DNA of 15,276 nucleotides from Nitrosomaritimum sp049414205 (GTDB lineage Archaea > Thermoproteota > Nitrososphaeria > Nitrososphaerales > Nitrosopumilaceae), in assembly GCA_049414205.1 (NCBI GenBank), contig JBMSGE010000025.1:1-15276 (forward strand). Direction: 5' to 3'. Position 1 is the stretch's first letter; each line of letters starts with the position of its first letter. Shown here piece after piece: positions 1 through 6,920 of this stretch. The notes under the pieces were generated by a model, which did not search any database, was not told the origin of the DNA, and was given only the letters and a program-made list of their open reading frames with translations. Position numbers and translations under genes: made by a program.

Positions 1-2
1 TG

Positions 3-608
3 TCCAAAAAAGCAGATCAGATGGGAGTATCAATAAACTCTATTGTAAAAGATGCCGTAGATCAGTGGCTTAACAAGAAAACTCACGTTCCGCATATTCA
101 TGATTTACTGATTTATGCTGATGAAAAATCAATGAATAATTTCTTAAAATCACTTGATAGAATGGCAAATGAAAATGAGTGGTTCAAATCATTTGCAGCG
201 CCACCAAAACATCACACAGAAAAAGTTTTGTCAAAACTAAATTGGTTTAATGGAACGGTAAAACCATACAAACCACACGGAGTAGGCGGTTCCAAATATT
301 GTGGTCAGGTAATAGGAAACATTTTAAAAAAATCTGATAAAAAACCACTTTGCTGTGTTGACTTTGTAATTACTGATGTTGCACAAAACTCATTTGATCA
401 TGCAATGGAACTTGAAAAAACATATGATGAATCAAGATTACCTGGTTTGATGTTTTGTCCATACAAGGCAAGCGACTTGATGAATTCAGATATTACTGAC
501 ATGATAGAATTATTTTTAATGCATGACAGAATTTTTCTTGTTAAGAATGATGATATTTACAAACTACACATTACAAAAGAAAGCATTCATAAAATATTTT
601 TAAATTAA
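3..608 (+). CDS. Ribbon-helix-helix domain protein, 5' end outside window
   Basis: The reading frame is open from the left edge, so the gene is partial. The ATG at 21 is probably internal: the codons before it (S-K-K-A-D-Q) join smoothly to MGVSINSIVKDAVDQWL, which has the heptad look of the two helices of a CopG/Arc-type ribbon-helix-helix DNA-binding domain (K-x-A-x-x-x-G-V-S-x-N-x-x-V-x-x-A-V-x-x-W). The missing part would hold the beta strand that contacts DNA. The remaining ~170 residues are a soluble domain I do not recognise, with a Cys-Cys pair near residue 112 (counting from the ATG at 21). The stop lies 12 bp before a methyltransferase gene that has its own Shine-Dalgarno, so the two are probably one operon. 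An RHH regulator or antitoxin fits the N-terminus; the partner is unknown. Confidence 0.7.
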   Translation, partial: SKKADQMGVSINSIVKDAVDQWLNKKTHVPHIHDLLIYADEKSMNNFLKSLDRMANENEWFKSFAAPPKHHTEKVLSKLNWFNGTVKPYKPHGVGGSKYCGQVIGNILKKSDKKPLCCVDFVITDVAQNSFDHAMELEKTYDESRLPGLMFCPYKASDLMNSDITDMIELFLMHDRIFLVKNDDIYKLHITKESIHKIFLN

Positions 609-613
609 AGGAG
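609..613 (+). promoter_or_regulatory. Shine-Dalgarno site of the methyltransferase gene
   Basis: AGGAG lies seven bases before the ATG at 621 and directly after the stop of the upstream gene. It is a clear internal ribosome binding site, as expected for a downstream operon cistron, and contrasts with the apparently leaderless genes elsewhere in the window. Confidence 0.75.
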
Positions 614-620
614 ACAAAAA

Positions 621-1655
621 ATGGAAAACTTCGAAGAATATATGCTGGATGTGATGAACAAAGCAGCAACAGCATTAATGCTTTCTGTTGGACACAGAAC
701 AAAACTGTTTGATTCCATGTATGATTGCACATCTATGACATCACAACAGCTAGCCGAAAAATCAAACCTCAATGAAAGATACGTCAGAGAATGGCTTGGA
801 GCGATGGTAACTGGAAAAATTGTAGACTATGACCCTTCAAACAAAACATACTCTCTATCTGAGGAAAAGGCAAAATTTCTAAGCAGAGACGGTAGTTACA
901 ATTTTGCCTCCTCCATGCAGTGGATTCCTGCCTTGGCATACGTAGAAGATGAAATTGTAAAGTGCTTTGAGAAAGGTGGAGGTGTTCCATACGAGTCATA
1001 TCACAGGTTTCATGCTGTGATGGCAGAAGAAAGCAGTCAAACAGTCCTTCCTGCACTCGTAAACAGCATCCTTCCTCTTGTCCCAGGACTAGTGGAAGAT
1101 CTCAAAAAAGGAATCAGTGTGCTTGATGTTGGATGTGGTAGCGGACGGGCTCTTAATTTAATGGCAAAAAATTTCCCTAACTCACGGTTTACAGGATACG
1201 ATTTTTCAAAAGAAGCAATTGATTATGCAACCAGCGAATCTGAAAAACTCGGAAACAAAAATACGTCATTTCAAGTTCAGGATGTAGAGCATTTTCCTGA
1301 AGGCGAAAAATTCGATCTGGTTACTGCTTTTGATGCGATACATGATCAGGCAGCTCCTGCAAAAGTTCTACAAAACATTCGAGGGGCTGTTAAAGAGCAT
1401 GGGGTATTTTTAATGCAAGATATCGGATCATCATCACAACTTGAAAATAACAAAACACATCCCTTGGGCCCATTTTTGTATACGGTATCATGTCTTCACT
1501 GCATGACAGTATCCTTGGCCCTTGATGGTCATGGATTAGGTGCCATGTGGGGAAAAGAAAAAGCAACAGAAATGCTAAACGATGCTGGATTCTCAAAAGT
1601 CGATGTAAAACAACTACCACATGATCCGATTAACTATTACTATATTGCCAAATAG
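621..1655 (+). CDS. Class I SAM-dependent methyltransferase with N-terminal winged-helix domain
   Basis: This 344-residue cytoplasmic protein has the two-part layout of O-methyltransferase-like enzymes. Residues ~1-90 form a helical/winged-helix dimerisation segment (a run near 38-65 resembling the 'QLAEKSNLNERYVREWLGAM' type). Residues ~160-344 form the Rossmann methyltransferase fold. Motif I is VLDVGCGSGRA (167-177); the acidic end of strand 2 is the D of TGYDFS (194); D221 is the likely adenine-side acidic residue; motif IV is FDLVTAFDAIHD (231-242). The layout resembles the Rv2258c-like family, known for winged-helix plus methyltransferase, but the acceptor substrate cannot be read from sequence. 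The AGGAG site decides the start. It probably shares a transcript with the upstream RHH gene. A short imperfect inverted repeat (1654-1670) follows the stop. Confidence 0.88.
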   Translation: MENFEEYMLDVMNKAATALMLSVGHRTKLFDSMYDCTSMTSQQLAEKSNLNERYVREWLGAMVTGKIVDYDPSNKTYSLSEEKAKFLSRDGSYNFASSMQWIPALAYVEDEIVKCFEKGGGVPYESYHRFHAVMAEESSQTVLPALVNSILPLVPGLVEDLKKGISVLDVGCGSGRALNLMAKNFPNSRFTGYDFSKEAIDYATSESEKLGNKNTSFQVQDVEHFPEGEKFDLVTAFDAIHDQAAPAKVLQNIRGAVKEHGVFLMQDIGSSSQLENNKTHPLGPFLYTVSCLHCMTVSLALDGHGLGAMWGKEKATEMLNDAGFSKVDVKQLPHDPINYYYIAK

Positions 1656-1698
1656 TCTTTCTAGAAAACTAAAGTATCAATAACATGTTGTAAAAATA

Positions 1699-2010
1699 AT
1701 GATTTATTCAATCAAAGCCAAATTTGTTTCTGACATGATGAAAGAGTTCTTTCAAAAGCTTACTGATGGAACAATTGAAAATCAAAAACCAGACGGATTA
1801 GAAATTCTAAACTCCATGAAGAGGGCAAAAATTACAGAACCTGGTATAATCCAATGGTCTGAAATGTGTTTCTGCTCTCCTCCATTAAAACATGAAAGAC
1901 AAACAGTATATGACAAGTATTTTTCATCTATGACAATTAATCCCATTGAAGACTACGTTGAATTTAATGGACGGTCTTTTTTTAAATATCTAAAAAAACT
2001 TGATGAGTGA
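1699..2010 (+). CDS. Small conserved-looking protein, function unknown
   Basis: This 103-residue soluble protein has no recognised domain. It starts MIYSIKAKFV, suggesting a beta strand (a ferredoxin-like or Dabb-like fold is possible). It then has a helix-rich middle, a central W-S-E-M-C-F-C-S-P-P motif (residues ~53-62) with two cysteines, and ends in a lysine-rich helix. A TATA-like ACTAAAGTATC (1668-1678) is centred about 26 bp before the ATG at 1699, consistent with a leaderless transcript separate from the methyltransferase. The stop is 32 bp before the DedA gene, so the two could be co-transcribed. Confidence 0.7.
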   Translation: MIYSIKAKFVSDMMKEFFQKLTDGTIENQKPDGLEILNSMKRAKITEPGIIQWSEMCFCSPPLKHERQTVYDKYFSSMTINPIEDYVEFNGRSFFKYLKKLDE

Positions 2011-2042
2011 AAATATCCAATTTTATCTTGTAAAGTAATTTA

Positions 2043-2594
2043 GTGAGGACCTCCTTTGAGATTCTGTTGGAACCTTTTGATTCGTTTGCAGTATGGATTA
2101 CTGATTTTCTTACAGGCCACCTCTATGAAGGAGTGTTTTTGGCAGCCCTTCTGGAAACAATAGTTCCTCCTATTCCTACCCTTGCAGTTTTCCCCACAGC
2201 CGGATTCCTTGCCTCTCAGGCAGGACTATCTCTAATCGAAGTAATCCCGATGATAATTCTGGGAGCTCTTGGGGCAACGCTTGGAACTACCGGAATTTAC
2301 TTGATTGCCCTAAAACTAGGAAGAGTGATTTTGTTGCGTTATCTTAGATATGTCAAAATATCTGAAAAAAAATTGGAGCGAGTGGAGATTTGGTTTGAAA
2401 AATATGGTGACAAGGCAGTATTCCTAGGACGAATGGTTCCAGTAATGAGAGAAATGATTTCAGTCCCCGCAGGATTACTTGAGATGAAGATCCCAAAATT
2501 TGTCTTGTACACTTTTGCGGGTTCATTGATTTGGTCTGCTGGAACAATCCTTGCAGGGTATTATTTCGGTGCAGGTTTGGACTTTATAATTTAA
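2043..2594 (+). CDS. DedA/SNARE-associated (VTT domain) membrane protein
   Basis: This is a 183-residue integral membrane protein of the DedA family, whose characterised members flip or scramble lipids and support membrane homeostasis. Family signatures are in order: the re-entrant-loop acidic/proline motif ETIVPPIPT (38-46); a glycine-rich helix with G-A-x-x-G-T-x-x-x-Y (77-86); and the hallmark F-x-G-R-x-x-P-x-x-R (127-136), followed by AGLLEM (143-148) and a final G-x-x-x-W helix (160-164 onward). The proposed start is the GTG at 2043. There is no convincing Shine-Dalgarno, and a TTG at 2067 is an alternative, so the first eight residues are uncertain. It ends three bases before the tail-to-tail dehydrogenase gene. 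Confidence 0.9.
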   Translation: MRTSFEILLEPFDSFAVWITDFLTGHLYEGVFLAALLETIVPPIPTLAVFPTAGFLASQAGLSLIEVIPMIILGALGATLGTTGIYLIALKLGRVILLRYLRYVKISEKKLERVEIWFEKYGDKAVFLGRMVPVMREMISVPAGLLEMKIPKFVLYTFAGSLIWSAGTILAGYYFGAGLDFII

Positions 2595-2597
2595 AAC

Positions 2598-3923
2598 TTA
2601 ATCCAGTTGAATTATTTTCTGTTGGACTAAGAATTTGATGGCATTAAGAAGCTCATTTTCTGATACTTGACTTTCTCCATACCACACAAAGATATTTCTT
2701 ACCCACTCTGGTATCTTTTGTTTTTCATTTTCAATTTCTTCGACGAAGGTTTGATCATTTGCTCTGCACTTTCCTGGATATGACTCCATTACGGGATATC
2801 CTGCCTTTACGCAATCCTCAAAATTATTGATTTCACTTAGTGGTGCAATACGGAGAATTTTATCATCATTACTCTTTGGCTCCCCTCTACCGTCTTGATT
2901 GCTGGTCAAAACATAAAGGAATCCGTCAGGCCCTGTACTGACATCTCTTAGTCGTCCAAATTCTCCTGAAAATATTTTTTCGTCAGACAACACAGTATTT
3001 TTTTCTAAATCAAAGTCAATCAGATGCAAATGGTTTCCACGTAGTGTAGCTACAAAATATTTTCCAGTCCATTGTGGGATTTTATCTCCATCATAAAACT
3101 CAGAACCAGATGGGGCCCAGGTATCATCACCAGTATGCAAAATAGGAGAAATCTTACCCTCAAAAGTTTCTGACCCTATAATATCTGGCCAACCATAGTT
3201 TCCTCCAGGCACGATTAGGTTAATCTCATCATGTGCCACCCCGCGCCATCCTGATGGACCATGTTCAGTGGCAACAAGGTTTCCAAACTCATCCCAATCA
3301 ATTCCTTGAGGATTTCTGTGTCCGTAGGAATAAACCGATGAACTAGGAAATGGATTATCCTCAGGTATTGATCCGTCTGAATTAATTCTAAGGATTTTGC
3401 CGGCCACTGAATTCTTATCCTGTGCTAAATCCGCATTACCTGCGTCGCCTGTTGTTATGTACAGCTTACCATCAGGACCAAACTGTATCCTTCCTCCATC
3501 ATGGAATGGTCCTCCAGGAATATTGTCAATCAGGACTTTGTCTTCTGTCAGTGTTAGATTAGATTCAACATATCGAACAACTTTATTTTTAGTAGAAAGA
3601 AAATCATTGTACGTATAGTAAAGATAGATAAAATGATTTTCTTGATAATTTGGATCTAAGGCTATACCTAGCAATCCTCCCTCAACTCCTCCAACATCTA
3701 ACGAAAAAATCGGCTTCTCCAAAACAATTTCATCTTGTATGACTCTGAGATGACCAGATCTTTCTGTAAAAAATACGGTCCCATCAGGTGCCCATGCTAT
3801 AGACCAAGGAATTTCTAAATTATCTGCAAAAATTTCTACTTTAACACCCAAATCAGGATACTCTTGAGCAAATACCAAGGGTAAACTAGAAAATATAATC
3901 AAAACAAAAATAATTTCTTTCAT
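2598..3923 (-). CDS. Secreted PQQ-dependent aldose (glucose/sorbosone-type) dehydrogenase with C-terminal extension
   Basis: This 441-residue exported protein has a signal peptide (1-19, cut after VFA before QEYPD). Residues ~25-362 form a six-bladed soluble quinoprotein glucose dehydrogenase fold (GSDH/YliI type) that oxidises aldoses with PQQ. Visible motifs: WSIAWAPDGTVFFTER (40-55); the catalytic-His region HDGGRIQFGPDG (His141); GHRNPQG (201-207, Arg203/Asn204 at expected PQQ contacts); EHGPSGW (220-226); and GRLRDVSTGPDG (323-334, paired Arg at the PQQ site). Residues ~366-394 carry a two-Cys motif (C371, C386). The last ~38 residues (W407-D441) match a short helical module (I-P-x-W-V-x-N, then A-I-x-F-L-V-x-x-x-I-I) that I recall at the ends of many thaumarchaeal exported proteins. 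The ATG at 3923 is supported by a TATA element ~26 bp upstream. No PQQ synthesis genes are in the window. Confidence 0.9.
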   Translation of the reverse strand: MKEIIFVLIIFSSLPLVFAQEYPDLGVKVEIFADNLEIPWSIAWAPDGTVFFTERSGHLRVIQDEIVLEKPIFSLDVGGVEGGLLGIALDPNYQENHFIYLYYTYNDFLSTKNKVVRYVESNLTLTEDKVLIDNIPGGPFHDGGRIQFGPDGKLYITTGDAGNADLAQDKNSVAGKILRINSDGSIPEDNPFPSSSVYSYGHRNPQGIDWDEFGNLVATEHGPSGWRGVAHDEINLIVPGGNYGWPDIIGSETFEGKISPILHTGDDTWAPSGSEFYDGDKIPQWTGKYFVATLRGNHLHLIDFDLEKNTVLSDEKIFSGEFGRLRDVSTGPDGFLYVLTSNQDGRGEPKSNDDKILRIAPLSEINNFEDCVKAGYPVMESYPGKCRANDQTFVEEIENEKQKIPEWVRNIFVWYGESQVSENELLNAIKFLVQQKIIQLD

Positions 3924-3946
3924 TAATATGACTAATCCATGTTTTA

Positions 3947-3954
3947 CAATAAAC
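3947..3954 (-). promoter_or_regulatory. TATA element of the PQQ-type dehydrogenase gene
   Basis: On the minus strand GTTTATTG is centred about 26 bp before the ATG at 3923, placing transcription start at or one base before the codon. The dehydrogenase can therefore be transcribed on its own even though the glycosylase gene ends only 36 bp upstream. Confidence 0.45.
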
Positions 3955-3959
3955 TTTTC

Positions 3960-4616
3960 TTACTTGGTTAACCTTTTTGCTTTTTGAAAAACTGCTGACC
4001 ATTCTTTCCAGGTTAATCTCCCTGTTTGGGTATTCTGTTTTGATGGATGATAAGATGTTAGAATTTTTAACGAATCGTATTGGAACAGTTTATTGTGTCC
4101 AAATTTTTCCTTTTTTACATCAAGTAATTTGCAAGTGGAATCATATCCAATTTTTCCAAGACATAAAATCACTGTGATATTTTTTAGTATTTTGAATTCT
4201 TGCCTCAAATAATCAAAACATGTCTCCATTTCCTCTTTTGTAGGCTTGTTTTGTGGAGGGGCACATCTGACTGCTGCGGTAATGTATGCATTATAGAGAA
4301 CAAGACCATCATCTGAAGATTGACTGGTTGGAATAGAGGCAAATCCATACTTGTGCATTACCTTGGCAAGCCAATCACCAGAAGAATCCCCAGTAAACAT
4401 TCTACCTGTTCTATTTCCGCCATGAGCTGCAGGAGCAAGACCAACTATTAACAATCTTGCATTAATATCTCCAAACCCTGACAATGGTTTACCGTAGTAA
4501 CCCTCATGCGAAAAACGCCTAACCTTTTTTTTGGCAACATCCCTAATGTACTTTGAAAGTCTAGGGCACTTTGTACAGTTTTTAATCTCTTTATTTAACG
4601 AAAAAATTGATTTCAA
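3960..4616 (-). CDS. Uracil-DNA glycosylase, family 5 (UDGb-like), iron-sulfur type
   Basis: This 218-residue protein removes uracil or other deaminated bases from DNA in base-excision repair. The N-terminal C-x2-C (C14, C17), with C118 and C133, gives the four ligands expected for the 4Fe-4S cluster of family 4/5 enzymes. Motif 1 is GLAPAAHGG (59-67). Its alanine-rich form, lacking the catalytic acidic residue of family 4 (GEAPG), marks family 5. Motif 2 is SYHPSKQN (188-195). The preferred start is the TTG at 4616: no upstream ATG or GTG is in frame before a stop, the encoded N-terminus leads directly into the first Cys pair, and a TATA-like run (about 4636-4648, minus strand) lies ~26 bp upstream. 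A TTG start on a leaderless message would be unusual. Confidence 0.88.
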   Translation of the reverse strand: MKSIFSLNKEIKNCTKCPRLSKYIRDVAKKKVRRFSHEGYYGKPLSGFGDINARLLIVGLAPAAHGGNRTGRMFTGDSSGDWLAKVMHKYGFASIPTSQSSDDGLVLYNAYITAAVRCAPPQNKPTKEEMETCFDYLRQEFKILKNITVILCLGKIGYDSTCKLLDVKKEKFGHNKLFQYDSLKILTSYHPSKQNTQTGRLTWKEWSAVFQKAKRLTK

Positions 4617-5017
4617 ACAATCAAAATTGTTTATTGTAAAATAAAAGGATACTAGTGCAATCTAGATAATTGAATAACTAGCAATTACTTGAATTGTATC
4701 TTCTTATTTTTTTACTGTCTATCTAGATTAACACCAATTACCTTTGCCCAAGCTTCTAGAACTTGTCCAAAATCATCAGATTCTTTACTTAACATACAAC
4801 ATTATAGTAAAATGAAATAAAAGCAATTGCTCATGATTGGTTCATATGAATTGTTCATTTTTTGCAAATTTTTCATCCTGCACAATCATTTGGATTTCTC
4901 AAATGAATCAAAATAAATCACACATCTCAGAATTTCAATTTGATTTTAATTCAATTTTCTGATTCTCAACAATTACAATAACCAAATCTTAGTTGCCAAG
5001 TGAGCAGTATTTTGATT
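4617..5017. other. ~400 bp intergenic region
   Basis: This very A+T-rich stretch lies between the glycosylase start and a small minus-strand gene's stop. It contains the likely glycosylase promoter (near 4640), two copies of the palindrome ATCTAGAT (4660-4667 and 4721-4728), a 10-bp palindrome TTCATATGAA (4841-4850) and one weak minus-strand mini-ORF (listed separately). I see no RNA gene, mobile element or credible larger coding sequence. Confidence 0.6.
4712..4795 (-). CDS. Possible 27-residue mini-protein
   Basis: A short ORF starting with ATG at 4795 reads MLSKESDDFG then a helical Q-V-L-E-A-W-A-K-V-I-G-V and N-L-D-R-Q. The composition is protein-like (acidic N-terminus, amphipathic middle), but there is no clear ribosome binding site or well-placed TATA box. 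It sits alone in an otherwise empty region. It may be chance; only conservation in relatives would make it real. Confidence 0.2.
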   Translation of the reverse strand: MLSKESDDFGQVLEAWAKVIGVNLDRQ

Positions 5018-5248
5018 TTAAAGAATTATTCTTCCATCCTCTAAATCATATAATCTGTTGTTGATTTTTTTCAAAAGCTCGATTTTAGATATTAGGGCCT
5101 CCATATCATGACTGTAGTCTTTTCCCTCCACCAACCTGTAAAGTCGTTCTAGTTGTTCTTTTGACAGAATTTTTAGACCAATCTTAGAACTAGATACAAT
5201 CTCTAAAAGCTCTACTCTTTCAGAATCTTCAGCAGTAATGTTTGGCAT
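5018..5248 (-). CDS. Small helical protein of unknown function
   Basis: This 76-residue soluble protein is predicted mostly alpha-helical: E-D-S-E-R-V-E-L-L-E-I-V, L-S-K-E-Q-L-E-R-L-Y-R-L-V, then E-A-L-I-S-K-I-E-L-L-K-K-I. Highly charged amphipathic helices suggest a dimerising or adaptor protein. No enzymatic motif or cysteine is present. A minus-strand TATA-like ATTAATAATTATG (5268-5280) lies about 26 bp before the ATG at 5248, supporting that start and a leaderless message. The promoter is back to back with that of the acidic secreted protein. Confidence 0.7.
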   Translation of the reverse strand: MPNITAEDSERVELLEIVSSSKIGLKILSKEQLERLYRLVEGKDYSHDMEALISKIELLKKINNRLYDLEDGRIIL

Positions 5249-5305
5249 GAATGCTGTAATTCCTACTCATAATTATTAATGATTGTGCACAAATGATCAG
5301 GTAGG

Positions 5306-5314
5306 CTTTATATG
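5306..5314 (+). promoter_or_regulatory. TATA box of the acidic repeat protein gene
   Basis: CTTTATATG is one of the best TATA matches in the window, centred at about 5310, exactly 26 bp before the ATG at 5336. An upstream in-frame ATG (5312) lies inside this box, so it would not be on the transcript. Confidence 0.7.
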
Positions 5315-5335
5315 GATAATTTGAAAATTTTTGCA

Positions 5336-6706
5336 ATGAAACGAGCACAACTTCTAAGCATTGTTTTTTCCCTGATAATGTTTACAGGGATTACAGCTGG
5401 CTCAGCTGTAGCATATGCTGACTCTGATGACGATTACGAAATGGACGACCTTGATGACAAACTTGAATACTATTGTGAAATGAACGACGATGAAAAAGCT
5501 CAACTGTTTAACGAATATGATAATCTAGCCAGTTACACAAAAGAACTTGATGATTTTTGTACACTAGATGAAGATGAACGCGAAGATCAAATTGAGATTT
5601 TCATTGCAGAACGTTATCCAGAGTATGCAGAAAGTGACGATGAGTACGAAAGAGATGACGAATATGAAAACGACCAAGACGACTACTATGAAACAGACGA
5701 TGACTATGAAAAAAATGACGACTATAAACGCGATTATGACATGGAAGAAGTTCTAGAAAAGTACTGTGAAATGACTGGTGATGACAAAGTAGCCTTTATC
5801 GAAGATCATGGTAAATCTGCAGAACATCAGGAAAAAATGGAAGAGTACTGTTTGTTAGATGAATCTGAAAAAGATGCATTCATTGATGCACTAGAAGACC
5901 AATATGAAAAACGCGATTATGATCCAAAAGAAATTCATGAAAAGTACTGTGAGATGAATGATGAAGAAAAAGATTCCTTCATTGCAGAACATGAAAAGTT
6001 AGAAGAACACAAGGAAAAACTTGACGAGTACTGCACCTTAGATGAATCTGAAAGAGAAGCATTCATTGAAGAACATCAAGACGAACACAAAAAGTATGAT
6101 AAGAAAGGCGACCATGATGCTAGAGAAAAGATGGACGAATTTTGTGAAATGGAGTATGACGAAAAACTAGCTCATCTTGAAGAATATGACAAGCTAGACC
6201 GACTTTCTATGATGGAAGAGTATTGTGCCCTTGATGATGAGGGAAGAGACGCCTTTATCGAGGAGAATAGTGATTCTATGAAAAAAGATATGCCTGAGCA
6301 CAAAGAATCCATGAAAGAGAAAATCTCCGAGCACAAAGAATCCATGAAATCAGAGGACAGAAAGAAAATAATTCTCAGAGCAAGCACACTAAATGACGAG
6401 CAAAAAGACTCTATCAAAGCAATGCATGAAGAGTTGAGAGACTTGAAACACTCATTGCGTGACAAGTCCATAAGCGACACAGACAAAGAAGATCTAAGGG
6501 ATCAGTTTATGGAATTGGCTAAAGAGTTCTCAATGACTTGGCTTTCTCCTAGACACCAGACTGCTGCTGGCATTGATGCCCAGTTAGTAGAATGCCGTGA
6601 AGGATTTGAATTGGTGATGAAAACATCAAATGCATCTCCAATGTGTGTCAAAGAAACAACAGCAGATAAGCTAGTTAAAAGAGGAATTGCAATTTTAGCA
6701 ACCTAA
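5336..6706 (+). CDS. Secreted, highly acidic protein with four Cys-paired repeats
   Basis: Starting from the leaderless ATG at 5336 the protein has 456 residues. A signal peptide (1-28, MKRAQLLSIV... ending AVAYA) is followed by an Asp/Glu/Tyr-rich body. Four repeats of ~58-60 residues (about 38-97, 134-193, 196-253, 261-318) each carry two Cys: C47/C75, C144/C172, C205/C233, C270/C297. Spacing is 28, 28, 28 and 27. The first Cys lies in [Y/F]-C-E-M-x-x-x-[D/E]-K, the second in [Y/F]-C-x-L-D-[D/E]. A D/E-Y linker (~101-133) separates repeats 1 and 2. Residues ~342-402 form charged helices, and the end (404-456) has SPRHQ, a V-E-C-R-E-G-F-E-L-V-M-K segment and S-P-M-C-V-K, a tail I recall from other thaumarchaeal exported proteins. 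It may be a disulfide-stapled, cation-binding surface protein, but the function is unknown. Confidence 0.85.
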   Translation: MKRAQLLSIVFSLIMFTGITAGSAVAYADSDDDYEMDDLDDKLEYYCEMNDDEKAQLFNEYDNLASYTKELDDFCTLDEDEREDQIEIFIAERYPEYAESDDEYERDDEYENDQDDYYETDDDYEKNDDYKRDYDMEEVLEKYCEMTGDDKVAFIEDHGKSAEHQEKMEEYCLLDESEKDAFIDALEDQYEKRDYDPKEIHEKYCEMNDEEKDSFIAEHEKLEEHKEKLDEYCTLDESEREAFIEEHQDEHKKYDKKGDHDAREKMDEFCEMEYDEKLAHLEEYDKLDRLSMMEEYCALDDEGRDAFIEENSDSMKKDMPEHKESMKEKISEHKESMKSEDRKKIILRASTLNDEQKDSIKAMHEELRDLKHSLRDKSISDTDKEDLRDQFMELAKEFSMTWLSPRHQTAAGIDAQLVECREGFELVMKTSNASPMCVKETTADKLVKRGIAILAT

Positions 6707-6770
6707 TTTTTCTTTTTTATTTTTAATAATACTTGAAATTTTTTAAAGGCTTCCAAAGTTTTTTTAAAAA
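6707..6770 (+). terminator. T-rich terminator region after the acidic protein gene
   Basis: Immediately after the stop come several oligo-T runs (TTTTTC, TTTTTTATTTTT, then two more T6-7 runs) without a convincing GC hairpin. Archaeal RNA polymerase commonly terminates at such tracts. Confidence 0.5.
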
Positions 6771-6802
6771 TTTTGTCCTAAAATAAAATTACAAGAAGCC
6801 AA

Positions 6803-6812
6803 CTTTATAAAA
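6803..6812 (+). promoter_or_regulatory. TATA box upstream of the small ORF pair
   Basis: CTTTATAAAA is a strong archaeal TATA match preceding the mini-ORF (6852) and small membrane protein (6917). Transcription would start near 6833, giving a real 5' leader here, in keeping with the Shine-Dalgarno sites downstream. Confidence 0.6.
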
Positions 6813-6815
6813 AAT

Positions 6816-6830
6816 GAAATTCATAATTTC
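6816..6830. promoter_or_regulatory. 15-bp palindrome between TATA box and predicted start site
   Basis: GAAATT-CAT-AATTTC has perfect 6-bp arms and sits directly after the TATA box and before the predicted transcription start (~6833), a classical position for an archaeal repressor operator. The A+T content makes a chance palindrome possible. Confidence 0.35.
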
Positions 6831-6851
6831 GTTGGGCTTGGAGGGGTGTAT

Positions 6852-6920
6852 GTGAAAATAAAAATTCCAATTTCTATAAATTTTATCTTTGTATTACAAT
6901 GTATGGGGGATAAGAAATGA
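6852..6920 (+). CDS. Possible 22-residue upstream ORF, coupled to the next gene
   Basis: A GTG start at 6852 is preceded by GGAGGGG (6840-6846). The ORF encodes a hydrophobic peptide, MKIKIPISINFIFVLQCMGD plus KK. Its TGA stop overlaps the ATG of the following gene as ATGA, in another frame, a typical sign of translational coupling. It could be a small membrane peptide or a leader ORF controlling the gene behind it. Confidence 0.4.
   Translation: MKIKIPISINFIFVLQCMGDKK

Noticed and set aside
784..1620. Minus-strand open frames opposite the methyltransferase.
   Set aside because: They lack signals and domain character, and the plus strand carries all methyltransferase motifs.
1654..1670. Imperfect hairpin around TTTCTAGAAA after the methyltransferase stop.
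   Set aside because: It has one mismatch, a two-base loop and no T-tract; it may be chance or a weak site at the next promoter.
2590..2600. Very close tail-to-tail gene ends (3 bp at DedA/dehydrogenase; 0 bp at 10833/10834).
   Set aside because: Compact convergent ends are common in small archaeal genomes and do not by themselves suggest antisense control.
3942..4641. Thirteen-base inverted repeats (TTTTACAATAAAC) at 3942-3954 and 4629-4641 flanking the glycosylase gene, hinting at a mobile unit.
   Set aside because: In A+T-rich DNA of this length several such pairs are expected by chance; there is no target duplication or transposase, and both copies sit in promoter-like sequence.
4660..4728. 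Two ATCTAGAT palindromes 61 bp apart, with a third copy inside the 12-bp palindrome at 12682.
   Set aside because: An eight-base motif of this composition is expected about once in the window; three copies at unrelated sites are too weak to call a regulon.
4833..4916. A 27-residue plus-strand ORF (MIGSYELFIF...) in the empty region after the glycosylase.
   Set aside because: No promoter or Shine-Dalgarno, and a composition of Phe/Leu/Asn/His expected from A+T-rich noncoding DNA.
6172..6486. Ser-rich minus-strand open frame within the acidic repeat protein.
   Set aside because: It is the expected complement of a Glu/Lys/Asp-rich coding strand; no promoter or ribosome binding site.
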